Shown here: positions 12,601-23,200 of the stretch, in pieces
How the letters are laid out: each line of letters starts with the position of its first letter
Position numbering within the stretch: the first letter of the stretch is position 1
Source of the DNA: Bolinopsis microptera
Lineage: Eukaryota; Ctenophora; Tentaculata; Lobata; Bolinopsidae
Length of the DNA stretch: 64,000 nt
Reading direction: 5' to 3'
Assembly (NCBI RefSeq): GCF_026151205.1
Contig: NC_087074.1
Coordinates: 9,457,226 to 9,521,225, forward strand
Notes under the pieces: generated by a model
What the model saw: only the letters and a program-made list of their open reading frames with translations
What the model was told of the DNA's origin: nothing
Databases searched by the model: none
Program-made: the position numbers and the translations under genes

Positions 12601-15600
12601 ACTGAGGAGGAAGACTGAGGAGGATGAGGACGAGGACTAAGGATGAGGACTAGGAGGATGATAACGAGGGCTAAGGAAGAGGACTGATTAAGATGAGAAG
12701 GAAGAGGAGAAGGAGGAGGAGGACTGCGGAGGAGGAGGATAAGGAGGAGAATGAGGAGGAGGAGGAGGGGGAGGAGGATGACTCAGGAGGAGGATTCAGG
12801 AGGAGGAGGAGGACTCAGGAGGAGAACTCAGGAGGAGAACTGAAGAAGAGGAGGAGGACTGATGATGAGGAGGAGAAAGAGGACTCCAAAGGAGGACTCA
12901 GGAGGAGGAAGAGGAGGAGGACTCAGGAGGAGGAAGAGGAGGAGGAGGAGGACTAATGACGAGGACGAGGACGACTAGTGGAGGACTGAGGATGAGGACT
13001 GATGAGGAGGAGAAGGAGGAGGACTTAGGATTAGGATGATGAGGAGGAGGACTGAGGAGGACTGAGGAGGAGGATGAGGAGGAGGAGACTGAGGAGGCGG
13101 AGGAGGAGGCGGAGGATGATGAGGAGGAGGACTGAGGAGGACTGAGGAGGAAGACTGACGAGGACGAGGACTAAGGACGAGGAGGAGGACGACGACGACT
13201 GAGCAGGAGAACTGATTAGGAGGAGAAGAAAGAGGAGAAGGAGGAGGAGGAGGAGGAGTCAGGAGGAGGAGGACGACTAAGAGTAGGACTCAGAGGGGAC
13301 TGAGGAGGAGGGTGAGAAAGAGGATGAGGACGAGGACGATTATGAGGAGGACAGAAGATGAGGACTGATGAGGAGGAGAAAGAGGAGGAGGACTAAGGAA
13401 GAAGAGGAGGATGACTGAGGAGGAGGAGTCAGGAGGAGGAGGACGACTATGAGGAGGACTGAGGAGGGCTGATGGGGAGGAGAACGAGGAGGATGAGGAG
13501 GAGAAAGGAGGAGGTGGAGGAGGAGGAGGAGGAGGAGAAGGAGAAGGAGGAGGACTGGGAGTAGGACTGAGGAGGAGGAGGGGACTGAGGAGGAGGGTGA
13601 GGAGGACGAGGAGGACGAGGAGTCATGAAGAGGACTGAAGAGGACTCAGGAGGAGAAGGACTCAGGAGGAGGAGGAAGACTTAGGAGGAGGAGGAGGACT
13701 GATGAGAAGGAGGAGGAAGACTATGGAGGAGGAGGAGGACATCTAAATGTTTTGTCTGTTTTTGTCTGTTTTTGTCTGTTTTTGTCCGCCCTACTTTTTG
13801 TCCGTTTTTAACATATAGGGTACCGAACGGACACAAAACATGATCCCCCAGCCAAGCATGTGTTACGATACAAATGTACTTGACTATACATTTAAGGTGC
13901 AGTGTACTAGTGATATTATGGTATGTTTAAAGACGGGACCACAAAATGACAAAATATAACCCGGTACCTAGTGTTGTACTAATACATAATAACAAGTAAC
14001 AGGGATAAAATTAATGAGCAGAAACAATCGATCTCACGTCAAGAGGCCAAAGCACCTGGGTCTGGGAGTACATGACAACTTCAACTAGTAGTGAGCATAC
14101 TAGCCCCTGCAGTGGAAAAACACATAAAACATACTATTGGAATGTCCAATTGGTTCGTTTTCTCATAACAATATAGGGCAATTCCACGGTAAGGTTCCAC
14201 TTGGTGAAAATGAAAAATGTTAAGATAGGCACCTAATTTTGGTTAAAATATGTTCATTAGACTCTTAACCTTACAAGTCAACAAAAGTTTTTTGTTTCAT
14301 ATTGCGTTAACTTTTGATTTTTCTCATTCAAAGGAACACTACTCGGAAATGAAAAAAATCGTTCAAATTTTCAAAGGGCCATAGTTTGGGTATGCAGCAA
14401 TATTTCTCTATGAAATTCCATACACTTAGGCATATGCATAAGAATGAAAGCTATGCAAAGTTTTAAAACCGTTACTCAAATACTTTTTCTAAAAAATTTC
14501 CACAAAGATGGTGTCACGTCCGTCACAAAATTAAGCAAAAAAGTTTTTTCAGAGCCACATAGTGCTATTTATATTCAAAAAACCACTGTAACCTATCTCT
14601 TCTGAAGGTAAGGGAGTACCGTAGAAATTATCAGGCTTGTATCTTTTAAGAAAAAATTTTTGTAAGGGTGGTCCCAACTTGTCGCGTCCGTCACATTTTT
14701 TTGAAAATGCTCCAAAAAATCTTAAAACAGACTTTAAAGGCATTTTTCTTAAAGCTGAGGCCGTCCTCAACAAAACTATGTCGTCAAATCAAAAATTAGA
14801 CAGAAAATGACCGAGTTATGTATAATTTTGTATATGCCCATATATGGGCATACGGCTCACTTTTAGCCATTTTTATCCATATTTCCATTATTTTGACTAA
14901 AACCAAGACAAATAGAAGTCAAATAAGGTTGGATTGTGTTGACTATGTTGACTAGACTATCAAATAACATCATATGCAATTCAATAATTTAATTTACTGA
15001 TTTTTTGCCATTTTATTTGCTTACAACTTTTTCAGAGGTAAAAGGCACAAAAAATGGACTTAACCCTATTTTCGCATATTTTTGAAGTAAAAATTCAATA
15101 TCTTCCACATTTTAAACACTAAAGTAATGAAACTTTTAGGAGATGGTCTCAACAGTATGATGCGTTGAACAGTGATGAATGTTTTACCAGAGTTATAAAT
15201 TTGTTCAAGTAGAGAAATAATTGATGCCCCTAGACTGATACCCTAGCGTATGCCCAAAATGGACGATTTTGGCTGTTGCAGACCTCTTGGGGGTATTTGA
15301 GGCCTAAAAATTGGCATGAATACAGAGTAGATGTCACTGAACAAGATAAAAGTGTCAAGTGGAAGATTTGGAAAAATTGAAAAAAAACGTGTGTCCGTCA
15401 CAGTCACGTCTGTCACAATTTGAAAATGGCGCCACGCAAACAAAAATTGAGCAATCTCTAAGAAAATGGCATCTCAGAAATCCCTAAACCTTCTTCTATC
15501 ATTGTAATTCCAAATTAGATACAATAGATAACTTTTTGAGATAAATTTGGGTACCATCTGAGTAGACACCCAAAAAAGGTGTCAGAGGAACCCCAATAGA

Positions 15601-18600
15601 CGTTAGTCACTAACTGACGGACGTAGCCTCCCATTAGGGAGGTAAAGTGGGTGCCCCAACATAAAAAATAAATTAAAAAAAAAGACACCCAAAAAAAGTG
15701 TCATATTTACGTCACGTCCGTCACAGGGGTGCTATCTCAGAAAGTAATAATGGTAGGGGTCTGAAATTTTCACACAACCTGTAGAAAGGTTAAATGTGGA
15801 CTAATAAACAGTTGGAGCTGATAAATAAACAACATCTCGAGTACAACATTCGTTTGAACTTTAAAAAACAGCAAAATCGTGGTGTCCGTCACGGTGGAAT
15901 TGCCCTATAGCATATGTAGGGGTTCTGGTTGAATTATATCACTTCTGAGAGGTTTTAGAGATCGATTCTGTAAATTTCTCAATTTAGGAGAACTCAGGAG
16001 GAGAACTGAAGAAGAGGAGGAGGACTGATGATGAGGAGGAGAAAGAGGACTCCAAAGGAGGACTCAGGAGGAGGAAGAGGAGGAGGACTCAGGAGGAGGA
16101 AGAGGAGGAGGAGGAGGACTAATGACGAGGACGAGGACGACTAGTGGAGGACTGAGGATGAGGACTGATGAGGAGGAGAAGGAGGAGGACTTAGGATTAG
16201 GATGATGAGGAGGAGGACTGAGGAGGACTGAGGAGGAGGATGAGGAGGAGGAGACTGAGGAGGCGGAGGAGGAGGCGGAGGATGATGAGGAGGAGGACTG
16301 AGGAGGACTGAGGAGGAAGACTGACGAGGACGAGGACTAAGGACGAGGAGGAGGACGACGACGACTGAGCAGGAGAACTGATTAGGAGGAGAAGAAAGAG
16401 GAGAAGGAGGAGGAGGAGGAGGAGTCAGGAGGAGGAGGACGACTAAGAGTAGGACTCAGAGGGGACTGAGGAGGAGGGTGAGAAAGAGGATGAGGACGAG
16501 GACGATTATGAGGAGGACAGAAGATGAGGACTGATGAGGAGGAGAAAGAGGAGGAGGACTAAGGAAGAAGAGGAGGATGACTGAGGAGGAGGAGTCAGGA
16601 GGAGGAGGACGACTATGAGGAGGACTGAGGAGGGCTGATGGGGAGGAGAACGAGGAGGATGAGGAGGAGAAAGGAGGAGGTGGAGGAGGAGGAGGAGGAG
16701 GAGAAGGAGAAGGAGGAGGACTGGGAGTAGGACTGAGGAGGAGGAGGGGACTGAGGAGGAGGGTGAGGAGGACGAGGAGGACGAGGAGTCATGAAGAGGA
16801 CTGAAGAGGACTCAGGAGGAGAAGGACTCAGGAGGAGGAGGAAGACTTAGGAGGAGGAGGAGGACTGATGAGAAGGAGGAGGAAGACTATGGAGGAGGAG
16901 GAGGACATCTAAATGTTTTGTCTGTTTTTGTCTGTTTTTGTCTGTTTTTGTCCGCCCTACTTTTTGTCCGTTTTTAACATATAGGGTACCGAACGGACAC
17001 AAAACATGATCCCCCAGCCAAGCATGTGTTACGATACAAATGTACTTGACTATACATTTAAGGTGCAGTGTACTAGTGATATTATGGTATGTTTAAAGAC
17101 GGGACCACAAAATGACAAAATATAACCCGGTACCTAGTGTTGTACTAATACATAATAACAAGTAACAGGGATAAAATTAATGAGCAGAAACAATCGATCT
17201 CACGTCAAGAGGCCAAAGCACCTGGGTCTGGGAGTACATGACAACTTCAACTAGTAGTGAGCATACTAGCCCCTGCAGTGGAAAAACACATAAAACATAC
17301 TATTGGAATGTCCAATTGGTTCGTTTTCTCATAACAATATAGGGCAATTCCACGGTAAGGTTCCACTTGGTGAAAATGAAAAATGTTAAGATAGGCACCT
17401 AATTTTGGTTAAAATATGTTCATTAGACTCTTAACCTTACAAGTCAACAAAAGTTTTTTGTTTCATATTGCGTTAACTTTTGATTTTTCTCATTCAAAGG
17501 AACACTACTCGGAAATGAAAAAAATCGTTCAAATTTTCAAAGGGCCATAGTTTGGGTATGCAGCAATATTTCTCTATGAAATTCCATACACTTAGGCATA
17601 TGCATAAGAATGAAAGCTATGCAAAGTTTTAAAACCGTTACTCAAATACTTTTTCTAAAAAATTTCCACAAAGATGGTGTCACGTCCGTCACAAAATTAA
17701 GCAAAAAAGTTTTTTCAGAGCCACATAGTGCTATTTATATTCAAAAAACCACTGTAACCTATCTCTTCTGAAGGTAAGGGAGTACCGTAGAAATTATCAG
17801 GCTTGTATCTTTTAAGAAAAAATTTTTGTAAGGGTGGTCCCAACTTGTCGCGTCCGTCACATTTTTTTGAAAATGCTCCAAAAAATCTTTAAACAGACTT
17901 TAAAGGCATTTTTCTTAAAGCTGAGGCCGTCCTCAACAAAACTATGTCGTCAAATCAAAAATTAGACAGAAAATGACCGAGTTATGTATAATTTTGTATA
18001 TGCCCATATATGGGCATACGGCTCACTTTTAGCCATTTTTATCCATATTTCCATTATTTTGACTAAAACCAAGACAAATAGAAGTCAAATAAGGTTGGAT
18101 TGTGTTGACTATGTTGACTAGACTATCAAATAACATCATATGCAATTCAATAATTTAATTTACTGATTTTTTGCCATTTTATTTGCTTACAACTTTTTCA
18201 GAGGTAAAAGGCACAAAAAATGGACTTAACCCTATTTTCGCATATTTTTGAAGTAAAAATTCAATATCTTCCACATTTTAAACACTAAAGTAATGAAACT
18301 TTTAGGAGATGGTCTCAACAGTATGATGCGTTGAACAGTGATGAATGTTTTACCAGAGTTATAAATTTGTTCAAGTAGAGAAATAATTGATGCCCCTAGA
18401 CTGATACCCTAGCGTATGCCCAAAATGGACGATTTTGGCTGTTGCAGACCTCTTGGGGGTATTTGAGGCCTAAAAATTGGCATGAATACAGAGTAGATGT
18501 CACTGAACAAGATAAAAGTGTCAAGTGGAAGATTTGGAAAAATTGAAAAAAAACGTGTGTCCGTCACAGTCACGTCTGTCACAATTTGAAAATGGCGCCA

Positions 18601-19405
18601 CGCAAACAAAAATTGAGCAATCTCTAAGAAAATGGCATCTCAGAAATCCCTAAACCTTCTTCTATCATTGTAATTCCAAATTAGATACAATAGATAACTT
18701 TTTGAGATAAATTTGGGTACCATCTGAGTAGACACCCAAAAAAGGTGTCAGAGGAACCCCAATAGACGTTAGTCACTAACTGACGGACGTAGCCTCCCAT
18801 TAGGGAGGTAAAGTGGGTGCCCCAACATAAAAAATAAATAAAAAAAAAAAGACACCCAAAAAAAGTGTCATATTTACGTCACGTCCGTCACAGGGGTGCT
18901 ATCTCAGAAAGTAATAATGGTAGGGGTCTGAAATTTTCACACAACCTGTAGAAAGGTTAAATGTGGACTAATAAACAGTTGGAGCTGATAAATAAACAAC
19001 ATCTCGAGTACAACATTCGTTTGAACTTTAAAAAACAGCAAAATCGTGGTGTCCGTCACGGTGGAATTGCCCTATAGCATATGTAGGGGTTCTGGTTGAA
19101 TTATATCACTTCTGAGAGGTTTTAGAGATCGATTCTGTAAATTTCTCAATTTCCCGATTTTTCCGATTCCGATTTTGGCCTCATCAACCCTCATATCGGA
19201 CATCGGGTTGGACCCCCCCAATCTGTAGATTGTCTTAGTTACCATAAATAAGGAACATCAGAAATACTAAATATATACTACTATATATAGTAGTATTATA
19301 TACTATATATACTAAACTATTCATTCTATTCATGTTACCTGTTTCTTTAGCAAGCTGGTAGAACTTATCCCTACGGGCCTTTCCAACCTTCTGCTTCTTA
19401 CCCAT
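6679..19405 (-). CDS. FTSJ3: FTSJ3/SPB1-type rRNA 2'-O-methyltransferase, complete, 16 exons, 809 aa
   Basis: Nucleolar pre-rRNA 2'-O-methyltransferase and 60S maturation factor. Minus-strand exons: 19339-19405, 11346-11520, 10958-11115, 10722-10840, 10464-10538, 10232-10342, 9920-10046, 9644-9740, 9433-9532, 9045-9239, 8672-8816, 8383-8513, 7784-8202, 7384-7561, 7043-7202, 6679-6851. They total 2,430 nt with every phase consistent. The start sits in a strong context (CCACCATGG). The FtsJ domain has SAM motif DLCAAPG (residues 50-56), NDGAPNVG with D117, and a K31-D117-K157-E192 tetrad. Acidic and lysine-rich middle segments follow, then the SPB1 C-terminal domain ([23 protein letters not shown]). 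Length is close to yeast and human orthologues. Intron 1 is about 7.8 kb and filled by a transposon; the others are short. The intron at 7203-7383 begins GC, not GT. Exon 11 uses an AAG acceptor. Confidence 0.97.
12230..13740 (+). repeat. GGA-rich (GAGGACTGAGGAGG-like) satellite array
   Basis: About 1.5 kb of degenerate GGA/GAGGACT units, almost entirely purine on the plus strand with regular CT interruptions. It ends in a short TTTTGTCTG tandem at about 13,747-13,785. Part of it is repeated at 15,986-16,908 by the larger duplication. The open frame of Arg/Glu runs inside is a by-product of the repeat. Confidence 0.95.
14176..15905. mobile_element. Non-autonomous DNA transposon C, copy 1 (4 bp TSD TATA)
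   Basis: Terminal inverted repeats start GGGCAATTCCAC at the left and end GTGGAATTGCCC at the right, flanked by TATA on both sides (14172-14175, 15906-15909). There is no coding capacity. The interior carries the motif CGTCCGTCAC or close variants at about 14,517, 14,689, 15,393, 15,404 (CGTCTGTCAC), 15,713 and 15,883, the last directly abutting the right inverted repeat. Confidence 0.8.
17342..19071. mobile_element. Non-autonomous DNA transposon C, copy 2
   Basis: Same element as at 14176-15905, displaced by 3,166 bp. It arose with the larger tandem duplication rather than by a separate insertion, because its flanks are duplicated too. Confidence 0.8.
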
Positions 19406-20258
19406 GGTGGCTACAGGGTGAAAAGGGGTCAGAATCTATTATATAATAGAGTCTGGGTATGGAATCCAACTCTTTGGTTAACTACCATACAAGGAATAAG
19501 GATATCCACTCACCACTGCGTTGTTAAAGTTCTGTATGCATATAATTTGAATCAACTCTACAAATTTATTTAATTTATTTAAAACATTTGTGATAAATTC
19601 TATGACGGGCTAGGTTGAGGAACAGACAGTTCAACTTAAGCTAAAATGCAACATAGCTTGTAATAAAACCAAGTATGTGAACGAAAGTTGCAATATTATT
19701 AGCGATAAAAATGGTAAATAACATTCAATTTTTGCTTAAAAATGTTAATTGTAATGGACTGGGACAGTTACAGTCAGTTATTTTTATATACAAATTACTT
19801 TGTTCAGCAAGCTGAGACATTCAAATAAACAAAATAAACCGTTCATTTTTCCATCTCAATTAATATGTTTAGGTACAAATTTATGAAAGATAAACTGCTG
19901 ATTGTTATATTATATGAATTAAATCTTTGGTACCAAGAAAACATTAAGCAAGTTCATGACGAGCCATCAACATTAAGCGTTACACACAAACATAGGTTCT
20001 TACTCAGCAGTCCAAGCCAGCTCAGCTGTTTATACAGGTCCGTATTAAGGCAAACATTATCAGAAGCACCGTTGTGACAAAACATCCGAGCGCACTGTAC
20101 AATCCAGAAACTTCTCTGATTTTAATAACACCTAAAAATGCAGAAAATGCACTGCAAATTGTGCAACTTAACAACCACCGCAACGAAAACATGGTGCCTC
20201 TGAACATTATAGATTTATTAAAGGTGTCAATATATAATACTCGCATCCAAACAAATGA
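19406..20258. other. Intergenic: FTSJ3 upstream region and USF3-like 3' UTR
   Basis: The two minus-strand genes are head to tail here. An AATAAA signal on the minus strand (20214-20219) lies about 40 nt after the USF3-like stop and is the likely polyadenylation signal. The rest would hold the FTSJ3 promoter; no clear core element was identified. Confidence 0.6.
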
Positions 20259-23200
20259 TTAGTTGTTGATGCCGGTAAGGGAGGCGATGCTGTGGTTGAG
20301 CGGTTTGGAGTCTGCAGGCTCTGGATCTGGTGACATTGTGCCGTCTCTGTAGCTGGCTGAGGACAACATCACGTTACTGCTGCTGTAGGGCGGCGTGAAG
20401 CACGAGTCACTCGAGAAACTGGGGGGTTGTGCAGGAATTTAAAATAATTTATCAGAATATTCTTGAAAATTTTACCAATGTTCGCGGAGGTGTTAAGTGT
20501 TCGGTCTAGCGAAATAAAGATCTCATAATGGGATTTGAAACTCCCTTCCAGAAACAAGCTCGATAAATTTATACTGGCAAAATTAAGAAGGCTGGTTGAC
20601 GCTCAGAAAATATATCAAATAAGTTCCAGTCCTCCTCGGCTCAAAAGGTGAACGGCCGAAAAAACATTGGATTTCCGACCTAAAACCTTGTATCTGAAGT
20701 GCTGGTGAGGTAGATGTCTCCAGCTGAGGAGTCCATCATGGAATGCTTGGAATCTTCGTCACCCTCCTCCTGCATTCCGTTGTAAGGCTGACAGATCTGG
20801 GAAATGGAGAAGTCTGTGACGTTCGTGTTCCTGGAGAAAATTGTGATTAGAGCTTTTTTTAATGAAAAAGACCATGATGAAAATTTCAATATTATTTAAA
20901 TTGGGCTATTTTATTTTTAATGTTATCATTTTAAAAGCACGATCACTTAGTTTCTGTACACAACAATGCGGTTCAAATAAATTCTTGCTCCAACCACGTG
21001 GCTTCAAAAGCTACAAGTGACATGAGCGTTAAGAGTGAGGTCCCTTTTACCAGTTGTGAACGGAATTGCATCATTCGTCACAAAAAATATATTCCAAACG
21101 TAGATATAATATAATAGAAATTTCTTCTCTATCTATATTTATTAATTTATATCTAAATTTCTAACCTAGAAGCTTGTGTAGTCATGGTAACGTTAGAGGC
21201 GGAGGGATGAGGGACATTGGAGACTGGTGTAACAGTGACAGGCATGACATTCTGCTCTACTACCGGGATAAAACACTGGGCGGTCTGGTTAGCTACTGTA
21301 ACCGTGCTTTGTGGGATCAGGACCGTTCCTTCTGAGTTGGTCGTTACCTGAGAAAAGTGGTGTTTTATAATAGGGACTGAAATTAGGATTTTAAAACAAT
21401 ATTTTGTTAAGTTTTACAGTTCAACACGAACAAAATTATCTACAATCTGCGATAATAACTCGATGTGTGAGCAGTACCTACCCCACTGACAACTTGAAGA
21501 ATTGGAGTTGTTGCTTGAACCCCAACCATCCCTCCTTGTTGTACACCAACCATCCCTCCATGCTGGACGCCAACCATTCCACCATTCTGTACCCCTACCA
21601 TGCCACCTTGCTGAACCCCAACCATTCCACCTTGCTGAACTCCAACCATAGGCACCGTAGCAGCTTGACCTAAGCCTAAGGTTTTAAAATTATGCATTTG
21701 GTAAAGCATCTTTGTATCTAGATATGACAATATCTTGGGCAGCTTCTGTCATAATATTTGGTAGCAATGTCTTCTAAGATACCAATTGATACAATACAGA
21801 ATGTATCTGACCGATGCAAAAGTAACAAACACAACTAACCTCCCTGCACCCCGACAGTGACAGTTTGAGCGGTGACAGTTTGTCCTGCTGATTGTACCAC
21901 AGGGAAGGTACCGGGGAGAACAGTGGAGGACCCCTGTGTTGGTAATTGAGCTAGAACAGGCTGGGTTCCCACAACTACCGAGTGTTGTCCTGGAGAATTA
22001 GAGGATTAATTAATAATATATACGTTAACTTTAATAACTACGTAAATAAGTGTCTTAAAGTTGCAACCTTATCTAATCAATATTCGAACTATTCACATGT
22101 CGCAGGTCGCTGAATGCCATACAGAATGATATGAGAATTGTTGATAAATACCCTGAGGGCCCTGAATAAGCGATCCGATCTGTAGCGGTGCACTCTGAGT
22201 AGTCTGATTCCCTGAGTTATCAGTAGCGTAGTTCATGAGGGACGGAAACTGGTTCAGGACTATGGGACTCTTGTAGTGGAACGTTGATTCACACATCACT
22301 TGGTTTGAGGACAGTGTGTTCAGTGGCACTGAAATTTGGGGTGTAAGGTAAAGCTGTGCAGTATCTCATGCCAAACATTTGAAAGCTAAATCATGAATAA
22401 TAGATGGTGTTAACAACACTATTATTAAGTGAAACTTACACTCATGTTGGTAGTACGAAAAGAACTATATAAAGAACCCAATAATAAGATTCAATTAAAT
22501 ATATAAGACCAAGAAAAACAGCAGTATCCTGTAAACGCTGTAATTGTTATAGCACCTTTCGAGAAGCTCCGAAGAATAGACAGTCACAATAGTCTAAACA
22601 TGAGACAATCAGACTGGTAACAATAACCTTAGTTTAAATATCAGTTATTGTATTAAAATTTGAACCTCGAAAGTTAAAACAATTTGGTATGACTGATATC
22701 TTGATGGAGATCTAGTAACTTTGTTCCGTCTATATTACCTGCGAAGTGGGGTAGACTGCCTGGTATCATGATAACCACGGGGCCATTCTCTCCCTGAACA
22801 AGGACGGGGGTTTGGGGTAATACTGGGGTGTTAGGGCTCGCTGCTACCAGCTGAGTGTTGGTGGTTGCCATGTACAGGGTGTTTGATTTTCCTGTTGTAA
22901 AAAAAAAGAAATTCAGTATAATATGGATGTGATACAAAATTCCTGTTCCAATCAAGCATTGCAAAAGTGATTTTACGAACTCATAAAAACAGATAACGTT
23001 TTACCTAAAAACAAGCCAAAGCCAAAGTAAAATGAGTCTCTAAAAGTCCTTGAGATATAATACTAACCGGACTCCCCTGCTACTGCAGCGTGCACATAGG
23101 CAGGGAGGGACAGCAGTGTATTGTTGTTCACAGTTGATGTGGCATTCTCTGCTGCAGCTCCCAACAGCGCTTGGATTGAATGAGCAGATCCGTTCACGTT

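Larger units (their letters stand above)
12820..19151 (+). repeat. Direct tandem duplication, unit 3,166 bp (12820-15985 and 15986-19151)
   Basis: The two units match nearly base for base, with only scattered differences (for example around 14,722 against 17,888, and in an A-run near 15,672 against 18,838). The junctions are sharp: GGAGAACTCA follows AATTT at 15,985, and the second unit ends at AATTT before CCCGATTTTT at 19,152. Each unit holds the end of the GA array and one copy of a 1.73 kb transposon. It is either a very recent duplication or an assembly artefact. Confidence 0.93.
11590..19219. mobile_element. 7.6 kb composite DNA transposon in FTSJ3 intron 1
   Basis: Left end G(n)TCCAACCCGAT from 11590 and right end ATCGGGTTGGACCCCCCC ending at 19219 are inverted repeats of about 18 bp. 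They are flanked by the 7 bp direct repeat AATCTGT (11583-11589 and 19220-19226), as expected of a target-site duplication. Both ends also hold a block CCGATTTTGG...CTCATATCGG in the same plus-strand orientation (about 11,631-11,660 and 19,168-19,199). The interior has no recognisable transposase; a 99-codon minus frame at 11653-11952 resembles nothing I know. Contents are a GA-rich array, two copies of a smaller transposon and a 3,166 bp tandem duplication. The 7-8 bp duplication hints at a hAT-like element, but this is not proven. Confidence 0.75.

Noticed and set aside
12693-12956. 87-codon frame rich in Arg and Glu
   Set aside because: It is a translation of the GGA-rich satellite; such frames appear in any phase of the repeat.
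15243-18609. Two identical 66-codon minus frames (15243-15443, 18409-18609)
   Set aside because: Identity comes from the 3,166 bp duplication; the frame sits in noncoding transposon C and resembles no protein.
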